DNA from: Phialocephala subalpina
Lineage: Eukaryota > Ascomycota > Leotiomycetes > Helotiales > Mollisiaceae
NCBI GenBank assembly: GCA_900073065.1
Contig: FJOG01000019.1
Span: 159,911 to 187,037, forward strand
DNA: 27,127 bases
Reading direction: 5' to 3'
The notes below the pieces were generated by a model. The model worked only from the letters and a program-made list of their open reading frames with translations. It ran no database searches and had not been told where the DNA came from. Position numbers and translations under genes: made by a program. The number at the start of each line of letters is the position of its first letter. The stretch's first letter is position 1. Below are positions 9,939-20,430 of the stretch, one piece after another.

Positions 9939-12119
9939 TCATCCCGGGTCGAGGTCGCTGCGACGTTCGTTCCATTCGTAGCAATCGCTTCGGCAGATCC
10001 AGCAGTTCCAGTCATTGTCCCAGTAGTCGTGGTACTTCCAGAAGCAGTTGCAGTTCCTGTCCCATTCGTAGGCTGAGGCATCGCTGGCGCTCCAGCAATA
10101 TCTCGATGTTCCTCCCTCGCTCGGTCAATTTCTGTTTGCAACAGATTCATCCCACGATCAGCAACCTGGATGATATTCTGTAGCTCCTTCAAGGCCTGTT
10201 CGTTGTGATTGAAGAACCAACCATCGATGCATCTCTTGAAATATGAGGTAGTGTTATGATACCGTTGCGTGGTATCGCAGTCGTATTGCAGCATCCTACG
10301 ATGCAGGGCAGCTTTCTCCTTTCTCCTAGCTTCCTTAGTCTCACTAGAGGGAGGATCGGATGAGTCGCTAGATGGAGGGCGGGAGTTCGAGGGAGATACT
10401 AGAGGGGTGGATGTGATAGGTGGCCAGATAGGTGGATTTTCCACTAAGTTGTTGATTGTTTCCATAATAATCGGGTCAGGACCTTCCATCACTGCTTTGA
10501 CGAAACGCTCATCAAAGGAGCGATTTTGACCAGATGGGTCTTTGAGATCGTATTCGGATTGTGAGCCGTGTACCGTGGGCTCGAACTCGTCGTAGCCTAA
10601 GCCCGTGACGCGGAGGACTGTCAGGTTGAGAGTTTCGAGGTTGTACAGGTCTTCTGCGAGCCAGCAGCAGTTTTCTGGTTTGGGGAGACTGGGGTAGCCA
10701 ATCCACCTACGAGCAGGAAGCGTCAGCATTTGCTATTTCAAGCTCTTCCGAGAGGGAATTTGAATGTCCCAGAAGCTTCGGGACATTTCAAATTTTGAAA
10801 ACAAAGGGGAAGAGGAGTATTGCTCCGAGAAGGTGGGCTTACAAAGATGTGTTTCCTAGAGCTCCAGCTTGTGTACTGCGAACTTTCAGGTAGACTTCGT
10901 TGAGGTACACCTCTAGTAACGTATTGGATAGCTGCTTTAGTAAGCTGAAGAGTGCTTGAGGATCCATATCAACACGCTTCAATTCGAGAGCTTGGAGTGC
11001 CACTAGTTTTTCAGAGACGTCCCTTGTGAATGGCATAGACCGCATGTTCCAGATCTGTTGCTGGACTCCGTGAACATGGACACGAGTACTGATATTCCTT
11101 CTTACGTTCCACCCTACAAGGCATAAAGTGCGAAGGCTCGTAGCTTTCTCGATGAGGATCCATAGGTTTTGTGCGAAAGTGTTTTGTCGACTATAGCGGG
11201 TTTCTTGTCTCTTAATGGACATAACCAGGTGCTTCAATCCCTTGAATACGTGCATTGCATTTCCGAGGTCGAGGTGGTTATTGCATAAATCGATCAGGGA
11301 CGTATCGGAAACGTGGTCAAGTACCAGATGCTGCACGCATTTGAACTCCTCTGGTCGATTCCTAAGGCTTGCCATGGTGTTTCCAAGGAGAAGTGTCGCA
11401 GTTCTGCTTTGCTGTCCAACAACTTGGAATGGTAGGTTTACCTTGAGTCGTGTCATATTCGGAGTGTGTGCAAGAGCAGTTTCCACCAAGCGTCGATAAT
11501 CTGTCTCGTCGAAGGTATTTTCGTTCATGCAGTATTGTCGGAGGGACTCGAGGAGAGGCACCATCTCCGGCACCTTTGGTATGAGGCCTTGGAAGACCTG
11601 GGACAGGCGATCAATCTCTTCTGTGACTTGTCAGTAAAGATTCGATATTTTCAATTACCCAGCCATCGTGGAACATTCTCCTGTAGACTTTCTGGCGGAC
11701 CATACGAAGTATTCCACTTGGAAGATATCAAGGCAATTCGACCAGATTCCAATCCCCAAGAAGTCCCAATTTCAATGTCCCAGAGATTCCGCGTCATTGA
11801 AACATGTCTTTCCACCACATTAAACCAACGACAACAATGCGAATCTCAACGTACCTTCATCTCTAACGACCATAACATCAACATAAACCGCCTCTGCCAA
11901 CCAACCCACCCTCTCCAACGCCCCCTCATCCAACCCCGGATGAGACCTGCTAAACCTCGAAAACTCCAACTGTATACACTTGAAGATATATGGTCGTAAA
12001 CCGGCATCGAAAGCTTTGCAGACAAGTCGTAAAGGTAGCAGAGTGTTCTTTTCGCATTTACAGAGCTTGGCTTCCCAGTATAGGATTACGCCTAGGATTT
12101 CGGTGGGGAGTTTGTCCAT
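9866..12119 (-). CDS. F-box-like protein, four exons (model partly uncertain)
   Basis: The N-terminus MDKLPTEILGVILYWEA...LLPLRLVCKAFDAGLRPYIF has the L-P-x-E-I-L and LRLVCKxF pattern of fungal F-box proteins, which recruit substrates to SCF ubiquitin ligases through Skp1. Proposed exons are 12119-11851, 11807-11659, 11620-10843 and 10706-9866 (678 aa). The middle (exon 3) is leucine-rich with periodic LxxLxL segments (LKHLVMSI, LRTLCLVGW, LQALELKRV), typical of the substrate-binding part. The last exon holds a Ser/Pro-rich stretch, a charged helical region (ETKEARRKEKAALHRR, then ALKELQNIIQVADRG) and a Thr/Gly/Ala low-complexity tail. Exon 2 (WDIEIGTSWG...) is inferred from an open frame inside what would otherwise be a 234-bp intron. 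The resulting introns of 43 and 38 bp are unusually short, so this part is the least certain. The 136-bp intron before exon 4 contains a hairpin. Exon 4's frame ends at 9866, while a different frame stays open to 9519. The substrate is unknown. Confidence 0.6.
10758..10793. repeat. Intronic hairpin of the F-box-like gene
   Basis: ATTTGAATGTCCC (10758-10770) pairs with GGGACATTTCAAAT (10780-10793), with one bulged base, around a 9-base loop containing GAAGCTTC. It lies within the last intron (10842-10707), which is longer than the gene's other introns. It could be a small insertion or a structural element. Confidence 0.55.
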
Positions 12120-12167
12120 GTTGATGGCGGTGATAGGAGGTGATTTAGGAGGGCTTGATAGGAATCG

Positions 12168-12614
12168 TTAGTGATTCAGATGTCCCGGCGAGTGTAGGAC
12201 ATTAGCAGGTGGTATTTCGAGATCGAGGCCGAGGTCGTAGGAGTTGCGCTGCGAGGTGGTGATGCTGTATGCGGTCGTTGGATGTTTCGGTGTCGTTATC
12301 GTGAGCTCGGTAGGTGCGGACGAGGCTGCGCTAATGCTCAAAAGGTTAAAGCTTGTACGACTTAGGCCTAGCCTAGCCTCGCAGAGCTCGAGCAATCGAA
12401 TATCAGAAAAGCGACACATCAAAGTCCCGGGAAGCCAAGGACATTCAACAGCAACCGGACTCGCAAAGCCGGATGGCGGAGAAGGGTCAAGCATATCATA
12501 TTCTCCATCAAAGGTTGCTCGAATCTGGCTCCAAGTGCTTTGTGAAGGGCATTCGGTGGTCCACGCAAAACAGCGGCGCACTGTAAAGTGCCAGAAATGT
12601 TGGGACACATTCAT
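12168..12614 (-). CDS. Possible small hypothetical protein (148 codons)
   Basis: An ORF begins at 12614 and ends about 50 bp before the F-box-like start, on the same strand. The product is rich in Ser, Thr, Pro and aromatic residues (FTVRRCFAWTTECPSQSTW, LLELCEARLGL) and shows no domain, signal peptide or membrane segment that I can recognise. A longer antisense ORF (12244-12798, plus) covers the same bases, and at most one of the two is real. It could equally be promoter or 5' untranslated sequence of the F-box-like gene. Confidence 0.2.
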   Translation of the reverse strand: MNVSQHFWHFTVRRCFAWTTECPSQSTWSQIRATFDGEYDMLDPSPPSGFASPVAVECPWLPGTLMCRFSDIRLLELCEARLGLSRTSFNLLSISAASSAPTELTITTPKHPTTAYSITTSQRNSYDLGLDLEIPPANVLHSPGHLNH

Positions 12615-14622
12615 CAGAACTGGAATTTATGAACTTAACTCTCAGTCGGAGAAAAAAGTTGCCGATTTTGGCACGCGAGAACACCAAAATCTCCCTTGCT
12701 CAATTCTACACCACTCCCTCGCCCACAGTCCTAAATTCGTGAAATTTTCAATTATACTTCTCGAAAAGCAGCCAAGCCTTTGCATCAAGAAATCTTAAGC
12801 AACTTATCAGTTTGTTGTTGGTAGGAACTCGAATCTATCGCATTGGCGCACTGTTCCAAAATCGGCCACTTATTTCTCCTACTGAGAGCTTGATTAGCCA
12901 AGGAGTCAAGTTGAACCAGTCCCTAAATTTTCATCAATTCGTCTAGAAAAGAGCCTCCAGGTTCTCAAAGTACCTCAAGTATTAGGACAATTGGTCTCTA
13001 TATCACTTATATTTCACATCAAGAGGCGGTCTTTGAGGCCGAAGGAGATCATCATTCATCACCGCAACTGAATTACCATGGGACATTGAGCAGTTAAAAA
13101 TATTCTTGTTTGAGAAATGTAAGAAACACAATCATCACCGCTGATGTAGCTTGTCGATCTTATCAAGACCCCTGCGACGTATTTTCACGTGACAGTATAC
13201 AAAATAGAGAAGTCCTCCTACGAACGTAGCTTCTCCCTCATTCTCCAGGACATCCAGCGAGATGTGTTGCATAACAAGCAGGTAACAAGCTTGATTCTCG
13301 GGGCATCTCAGGGCAGTCTTCATGAACATCGTTCCTCCGATGACGCTATCAGTCTCCTAATCTTCCGGTCAATTCCCAGGGATCGGGCATTATTATCAGG
13401 GGGAACTCGCAAAGCTGGCCCCGATTGGCTTATGGCCGAAGAACAATTTGCAGGGCAAAGATCTTGAATTCAAGATTACCATTCCCTCCATTTCCAAGTC
13501 AGCGTCACGATACCAAACTTGAAGCATCAAACCTCTTGTATCTTGGGGTCATCTGAGCCATGCTGCAGCCGGCCTCGGACAACGAATTCCGCATAACAGA
13601 AGTCAAACGTGGTGTCTTCAGCCTGTTGAGCTGAGACTTGCAGAGAGATTGAGAACATCGCGAATCCCATGAGAGGCTGGCCGCACCGACAGATGCGGCA
13701 AGCCGGCTGGGAAGTACTGAAGCATGAAATGGAACATAGGCAAAAAAGGAGTGACAGCGTGGCCGAGTACATGCACATCTTGCACATCACTGCCTGGTGC
13801 ATACAAAAGGTATTAGATGATTTCCTTTGCGGGATATCAACGCAAAGGCTGTGTTCCTGAATCAGTCTCACTCTCAGGCCGTCCGCTCGGCACGTCTGAT
13901 ATCGGGCGCTCAGATGAGGCTGGAAATAAGGACCACAGCAGAAATGAAGCAGAACTCTCTGGCAAGGAAGAGCGCAGGGAACAGAACATCGTAACATCGG
14001 CCACATTGGCCACATGCCGGCACACAAATACCGTGAATAATTGTCCGACGATACGCAAGACGCGAGCGGATTCCGAGGATTACCAAGATCCGATAAATTA
14101 AATAGGAACACGGCACTCGGCGGGTGAGAGGCAACTTCGCGTGCAGATTGTGTGAGGGTGATCATGGCTTTTTGGCTTGCAGGGTATTTTTAGACTCCCA
14201 TAGCAAATGCCAACAGTGACGAACAACGCTCTAAAAAATACGCAGCCGCTAGAAACCTCCCTGCCATAGCGACCCCAACACCCGTTCACCACCCATTGGT
14301 ACATCGCCATACCGTGCTCCCTTGGATCTTTGTCTTGTCGTTCGCTGCATCTTTCCACTTTCGTTACAGTCAGTCGTCATTCGTCTTTCAATCTGACACA
14401 AATCTTACATTATTGCGTCTATCTCCCTAATCGCCAGGAATCCACTTCCAAGCCCATTTTGTGAAACAGACGCGGCCTTCCAGCAGATCCTCCCTACCTT
14501 CGCTCCTCGTCCAATTCTTGGGGGATTGAGACCTCCACCCGTTCAATCTTCTCTTCAATCTACCAGCAAAACTTCACCAGCTCAAGAACCTGTGTTCTGA
14601 ACCATCTGCCAACCGATTTGCG

Positions 14623-14634
14623 ATGTGTGCCTAG
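14623..14634 (+). promoter_or_regulatory. Minimal upstream ORF before the DUF1765 gene
   Basis: ATG-TGT-GCC-TAG, three codons and a stop, ends 28 bp before the proposed ATG at 14663. If it lies on the mRNA leader it could lower or condition translation of the main frame. Whether it is on the transcript is not shown by the sequence. Confidence 0.3.
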
Positions 14635-14662
14635 GTATCAGCTTACTGCTCCCGGAGCTGCC

Positions 14663-17600
14663 ATGCAAGGTCCAATGTTGACCATGTCTCCGGCTTTCGA
14701 CGATAATGCCGCATTCCCTCGTTCGCGTTCCTCTCCCAATATACCCGACCTGGTCAATTTCGATTACAAACAACCAGCGACGCGGCAAAATAACGAGCTT
14801 CCCAGATCAGCAAGTTTCACGACTCTGCCAGCCCTCGATGAACAATACCGGTCAGAGAAGGATCTACAACGATACTTGACGGCGGATGTGCCGGTCGAGG
14901 TGCCAAATGATTCGCCAAACGGGAAGGGAAACAAGTTGCACAAAGAAGAGCGGCCGAAGCTCGAGAGGGTTGGGAGAAGAAAGTCTCTGGTCGCGCGACC
15001 CAAATCATGGATACAGAAGGTCAAGGGTGGTTCTCCAGAGCGGCGGAACACCTCCGACTTGGTCGACACAACACCAGCTGATGCCCCTCCTGTGCCTCAA
15101 ATTTCCAAATCTATCCGGGACAACAAAACGAAAACCGTATCAGAGTCGTTTGCAACATTTGCCCGGAAGTCATGGATGTCGAGCTCAAGATCACCATCTC
15201 CAAATCGAAATATCGGAAAGACGACTGACAATGATGGACAAGTTGGTAGTGAATCAAAGATGACGGGGAGTCCAATCAGCCAGTCTGCGGTGCCTACTAC
15301 GAAGCTGGAAACCACTCCTAGCAAGCTATCTGACAGCCCTACAAAGCAGAAACGAGTATCTTCAGTCCCACTGAAGCTCAAATCGCGACCGCAGAGCGTA
15401 CTCATGAATTTCACAAGTTTCAAGTCTGCCAACTCCTCGTCGAGTAGCTTGCCTGGGAGCTCTATGGACGAGAGGTCAACACCAAGGACGTCAACAGATA
15501 AAGTTCCGCCTCTCCCGAAAACCTTCTCTACCGAAAAGCTACAAAATCTTGGTGATATTCCTCCTCGCCGGCGAGATGAGCTTTGGTCCGCTTTCAGATC
15601 TCTGGAAAACGACTTCTCGAAATTCCAGTCCAAGAGTTGGTCGTTGAAGACGAATGTGGTTCGAGCCTCACTTCTGCCATTTCTACGAAACCATGTCTCG
15701 CATCCTTCGAACAAGAATCTGCGGCCCGAGGATCTTGATAGACGGATAACAATATTGAATAAATGGTGGACTGGACTTTTGGAAGTGTTGGATGGCAGGC
15801 AGAACCAGACTGTCAGCGGGGTAGACCGACCAATTTTGCTGGAAGCGTGCTATGCGATCATGACAAGACCAGAATGGAGGCTTGCACCCTCACATTTTGC
15901 TCCTCTGGCAGAACGCTCTCCGAATCGGTCGCCCGAAAGACGCCCACCGATGTCGAGAAAGAAGTCTTCTGGATCCCTCAGCTCCTCAGCCTCGCAGTTT
16001 ATGACTGAATCAGTCTACCATAATACCCGGAACCTGTTCATCCAAAACCTGTTGTCTCAGATGAGCTTTGTGGTAGATAAGATGTCGCTGAGACATGCGC
16101 CAGCTAGTCTTGTGACGTTTTGTGGGAAGGCGACAGCGTATGCATTCATGTTTGTTCCAGGAGTAGCTGAAATGTTGGTTAGAATATGGAAGTTGCAGGC
16201 GGAAGTCTTGAGAAGGATTGCAGATGAGATCGGTATGCCGAAACGTCCCAACAAGGTGGATCAAGACGATGTGATAGCACCGTTTCCATCGCATATCCAC
16301 TGTCTTGGATGGTCCTCGGTGAAGCAGATGTCAAATCAGCTAAGACAAGACCCGTATCTGGCTGTTTTGGCAGCGAAGGTTAATTGGTATGGTCCATGGG
16401 TTGCCCGATGGTGTGGACGGGATAGCGATTTGTTTTTTGTATTTGCAAAGCATTACCATGTGTTAGCTGAGGAATTTTTGCACCCAGAGCTTCCTCTCAT
16501 CGAGAAAGCTCGTGCACCTGGTAAGCTCAACCAACACTGGAATTGGGCTACGCTAACTTGTGACAGGCTTTATTCTCGTACAAGCACAACTTCTGACAGC
16601 TCTCGATGCAACGATCCACCGGCAACCTGCAGCGGAACCACCACCGATCACATTTGACGATGTTTTAGGAGGAGGAGCTGATGCTACTGCAGCCGCACTA
16701 CCGCCGATGCCCTCGAACAACTCGGCGAGACCTATGGCTGAAAATCGCCTGATCATGCTGCTCCGAGACTTCATCTCCGAGCGGCCGTCGGATTATGAAG
16801 CGGCAAGGATGACCTTTGCTGAGGTATTCTCGAAAGTCATGCAGGCGGGAGCAAAGAGGACGTCCTTATTCGACCACAATGCATGCTTCGTACTGTGCGA
16901 TTTCATGGAAGAAGCCTTGACGATTTACCTTCGATTTCACCACGCACACGCCTTGGAGACCGACTTCATCGATTGGTGTTTCTGGATGGATGTTTGCAAA
17001 AAGATGCTTGAGAGCGAAAACAGCATGTCCGAAATTAGGCTTTTCTCTTTCTTGTTTGGTGCATGGAACGTAATTACTAATGATCCGAAACGAAAGGAGG
17101 TGTTGTGTTTGGAGTGGCTATTGACTGAGGAGACTTTCGATAAGTTCTTCAACCATTGGTGTCCTATGGTGAGGGCATATTACATGAGGTTGTTGTGTTG
17201 GCGGCTCTGTCGGGATGATGGAGAAGCCAGTGATCTCGATACGTGAGTTTTACGGCATAGAGATGACGGTCCAAGCTAACGAAATGTAGTAAAATCTTCT
17301 GCGCAGTATCGACTCGTGCTAAGGCGGTCTGGGGCAATTACCTTTTTCTCAAGCAACAAGCTGAGAAGAATCGTATGCTCCTCCCGTCAACGGCCCCGTG
17401 TCACCCGGCTCCAGGTCGACGACTCCTTATCATTCGAAACGACAACCAGTCTCCAGCTGCAAGTCTCTTCCTCGGATTCGATGGAATCGTCAACCCAAGC
17501 TCATCTCAAGTCACAAAAGACACCACCTCACCCACAGCCTACAAACGGCATTCCTCCCTCTCCTCCCTAAACAAAGTGGACAACACATCAGACTCCAGCG

Positions 17601-18280
17601 CCCCGAAAATCGCCTCCGACACTTCCACCGGAGCACCCAACAAAAAGCGCTGGACATTCATGGGCAAAATGCTCCCCTCAGCCCTAACAACAACCACCGA
17701 AACACCAGTCGAACAACCTCGTGTGGCAAGCCCCACCAAAGACCTTGACGAAGCTCGACGTGCAACAGCAATTGCCCGTTCCCGCCCAGTAAACCACCAC
17801 AAATCCTCATCCTCCGACTCTGAAACACCACCCGCAACATCCAATCACCGCGCCTACTCCTTCAAATTTTCACTGGAATGGGCCCAGCATTTCGAGAAAC
17901 CACAAAACCCATCCCACACATCCCACCACCAATCCCCATCCCACTCCTCCCACGCACATCCTCAATCCTCCGTCCGAGGCTTCAACATCGGACCCGAGCG
18001 CCGGATCTGTCCTCCTCGTCTCCCAGCCTCGGCTCAAGCTATGCTCGGAGCGAAAGTCCCAGGAACCAGTAAAGAGATCAAAGCTGTGGATCCGGGGAAG
18101 GGCGATAAGGGACGACGAGCGAAGTATGCGGGTAGGGCGTTGGCGGAGTGGGCGTTGGTTGTTGGAGAGTGTAATAATTTTGTTGAGAGGAGACGTGGGG
18201 AGGGTGTTCCGGGGTTGAGGTGGGTGGAGGTTCCTACGCTTGGTATTGAGGGGTTTAGGAGGTTTGGAGGTGGTGGCTGA
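14663..18280 (+). CDS. DUF1765 / UPF0592 family protein, three exons
   Basis: Exons are 14663-16520, 16567-17242 and 17290-18280 (1174 aa). Both introns (46 and 47 bp) have good donors (GTAAGC, GTGAGT) and GCTAAC branch sites, and the frame joins cleanly. The frame is open a little upstream of 14663, but that is its first ATG (MQGPMLTMSPAFDD). Residues 1-310 are Ser/Thr/Pro-rich and basic, probably disordered and phosphorylated (RKSLVARPKSWIQKVKGGSPE, SSRSPSPNRN). The conserved part spans roughly 320-870 and is all-helical, with YHNTRNLFIQNLLSQMSFVV (about 450), AYAFMFVPGVAEMLVRIW (about 492-509) and MVRAYYMRLLCWRLCR (about 820-835). These match the fungal DUF1765 proteins, called UPF0592 membrane proteins in yeasts and now described as having an armadillo-like fold. 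The C-terminal 300 residues are again low-complexity. The molecular role of the family is not established. I see no clear transmembrane helix, so 'membrane protein' should be treated with caution. Confidence 0.88.
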
Positions 18281-19002
18281 AGACGAAGATGGAACAAAAT
18301 CTAGGGGAAGTATGATGAAGGAGGGTATCTCCAAGTTGAAAGTCATGTTGGATACAGGTACCGATTAAGTGTTTGATTAGCATAGCATTGGCGTTTGGGT
18401 TGCATTTTGTATTTCTCCTTCCTTCCTGGTTGAAGATTGAGGACATCTTCCGGAATTTGGGAATGGGAGGAAGGGAGAGAATATTGAATTGATTGTGTGG
18501 GGATGGTGATGTTTGGTGGGAGCCATCGGCCTTGGTGGATGTAGTAGATATGAATGGATAGATGACACATCTGACCAAATTCCGTTTTGAGGTAGTGGTG
18601 TTTTTGGGTTGCCCTCAAGTGAGGTAAAACAAAGATCCATCAAATTCTTCCTTTGTCCCAAGTGGGGCAACATTGATGGCGTCCTGAGTACAATCTCGGC
18701 CTCGCATTGCGGCGGCGTCAATACCACATATTTCGTCTACTTCTCATCATATAAATAACCATGAAGAGTGTCTACCTACCTCTTTCATTGGATTTCCCGG
18801 ATAAAGCTGCCAATCTCGTGGTTGTCGACGCCAAGTCATGGTTCCACGGCCACCCACGGGCGTGCGCCGGCCAAGGGTTGATGTCAAACATTGCGATATT
18901 GTTCGATCGCATCCGACATCACCGCGCAAAGAGAACACCCGCGCGTTTGCAATCACAGTCTAGCCGTATCAATTCAACACGACTTCCACGTTGACAAACG
19001 AG
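18281..19002. other. Intergenic region
   Basis: Holds the 3' region of the DUF1765 gene and the promoter of the first 2EXR gene. Minus-strand ORFs at 18255-18727 overlap one another in three frames and look accidental. No RNA gene or repeat was recognised. Confidence 0.5.
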
Positions 19003-19686
19003 ATGTCAGACACGAATGTAACAGTGCCTCTTCTGGCGTTAGCTCCTCCCGAGTACATGACATCTTTGATCCCTATGCGGCAGTCAGGCATTCAACGCAC
19101 CACTGCTCCGACCAAGTTCCTCCTCTTCCCGAAGCTGGCTCCAGAACTTCGGCAAATGATCTTCAAGTTTGCGCTCCCGAGCGGTGATGGCCAGCGCATA
19201 ATCCCTCTCGATCTTGAGATCTTCGACAACCCGAAAGGTGACGAGAGGTCTCATCTAAATATATACCCTTCGGGACACTATGCCGCCATGGGTCCCATCT
19301 TCTACGACTCCCTCAAAAGTAGCGCAGCTACAGCATCGTGGGAGTCCCGAGAGGTCTATCTGTCTGCCTCCTTTCGCAACTTGACTCTCGACAACGGAAT
19401 TATTCGTTTCCTTCCCGATATCCGAGTCCACATCTGCGGGATAGGCTCCTTGTTCTTTCACTATCCTTTCGTGACCGCAATGACGAACTTCACCTGGGAC
19501 AAGCGGGTCCTCCAGCAAATCGACCATCTCGTCGTCTCGAAAGATGTTCTTCTTGAGCTCACAAGGTATCCAAACGGCATTTTCAGCAAAAGGCACAAGC
19601 CCAAACAGGCTGCTGTTGAATTCCTTGCATCGTTTAAATCCTTGACGATCCTCGAATTGCCGCGTCTGGCTTGGGTAGATTACTAG
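19003..19686 (+). CDS. 2EXR-domain protein, copy 1 (probably C-terminally truncated)
   Basis: 227 aa, intronless. The ATG at 19003 is the first in frame. After a variable 36-residue leader comes the 2EXR domain: KFLLFPKLAPELRQMIFKFAL (from residue about 38), then a variable loop, then SWESREVYLSASF. These paired E-x-x-R-like segments are the hallmark of this expanded filamentous-ascomycete family, whose function is unknown. The frame stops at TAG 19684-19686, which lies between two copies of GTAGATTAC. Beyond it the same frame reads on for 19 more plausible codons after the repeated VDY (DVRLREDWKENIIKKVVED counts as those 19), reaches a TGA at 19753, then another 13 codons (RAIERGLETLHRF) to a TAG. 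I infer that the ancestral protein was longer. It may still be expressed in the short form. It shares strand and family with the next two genes. Confidence 0.7.
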   Translation: MSDTNVTVPLLALAPPEYMTSLIPMRQSGIQRTTAPTKFLLFPKLAPELRQMIFKFALPSGDGQRIIPLDLEIFDNPKGDERSHLNIYPSGHYAAMGPIFYDSLKSSAATASWESREVYLSASFRNLTLDNGIIRFLPDIRVHICGIGSLFFHYPFVTAMTNFTWDKRVLQQIDHLVVSKDVLLELTRYPNGIFSKRHKPKQAAVEFLASFKSLTILELPRLAWVDY

Positions 19687-20430
19687 GTAGATTACGACGT
19701 ACGACTCAGAGAAGATTGGAAGGAAAACATTATCAAGAAGGTTGTCGAGGATTGAAGAGCCATCGAAAGAGGGCTGGAAACCTTGCACCGATTCTAGACA
19801 TCCGCCTTTTGTTCTAGAGAGAAGGAACATAATCGAGGGTCACGGACTATCAGCTGGAAACGATGGCAGTATTGGACTACCAGGCCCTTTTCTGGGTCAT
19901 CTGTCGGGACGCTACTTATGGCATCGAGTGAGATGGAATTCCGTCACGCTAAACAGCAGGAGTAACATTTGTCAATGTAGCATGGCGCTCGTCCGCTTTT
20001 CATCAGGACATGACGAAATAGGTTCCCAGTCCTTGAGAACTTTGACATGCAATCCAAAATTTAACCTTTCTTTTCATGTTGGAGTGAAACCCCACATCAT
20101 GCCGCACCACATATCAGTAAACGGCAGCTTCAAGGGTGAGTACATTCACCCGCTCCTTCCCGCTCCATCTCGAGGCTCTCGCTTAAAACCGCGCTAGGGT
20201 GGCGCTAGGGTGGATATCAAAACCTCCTTCCTCGAACTTCAAACTTTCTACATCATCACGCATTGATAGACATCTTCTCCCATATGATCGGTCTGTCCAA
20301 CATCTGCGCATTGTTGTCGCCGCGAAAGAGATAACGCCTGCGCGTCTCGAATCGATCAACATCAAGCCATCATGCGACATCCCGGGATGCGGCCCCCGGG
20401 CGGAACGATCGAAGCCAAAGTCATTGCGCA
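19687..20430. other. Spacer between 2EXR copies 1 and 2
   Basis: The first 110 bp is decayed 3' coding sequence of copy 1. An overlapping plus-strand ORF (19742-20197) has no family features. An 11-bp unit GCGCTAGGGTG is repeated directly at 20191-20201 and 20202-20212. It begins a stretch that resembles the upstream region of copy 3, so it is likely the promoter of copy 2. Confidence 0.5.

Larger units (their letters stand above)
12120..14662. other. Long intergenic region with weak ORFs
   Basis: About 2.5 kb between the divergent F-box-like (-) and DUF1765 (+) genes. The longest ORFs are 184 codons (12244-12798, plus), 148 codons (12168-12614, minus) and 212 codons (13527-14165, minus). 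The last is unusually Cys-rich (C-x2-C-like clusters) and lacks a domain I know. A perfect 16-bp palindrome (ATCTTGAATTCAAGAT) sits at 13461-13476. From about 14380 to 14600 the plus strand is pyrimidine-rich, typical of a fungal transcription start region for the gene at 14663. Confidence 0.45.

Noticed and set aside
9866..10080. Thr/Gly/Ala repeat tract as a separate repeat or structural protein
   Set aside because: It is a low-complexity tail in the same frame as the F-box-like exon and has no regular unit.
12244..12798. Plus-strand 184-codon ORF
   Set aside because: No domain and weak composition, with an equally open frame on the other strand; kept only as part of the intergenic description.
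13461..13476. Perfect 16-bp palindrome ATCTTGAATTCAAGAT
   Set aside because: A palindrome of this length can occur by chance in tens of kilobases, and nothing around it suggests an operator or an element end.
15097..15714. Minus-strand 205-codon ORF
   Set aside because: Antisense to the DUF1765 first exon; its Ser/Phe/Leu-rich composition is what the reverse of a Ser/Lys-rich coding region produces.
19255..19830. Minus-strand 191-codon ORF
   Set aside because: Fully antisense to 2EXR copy 1, which has recognisable domain motifs.
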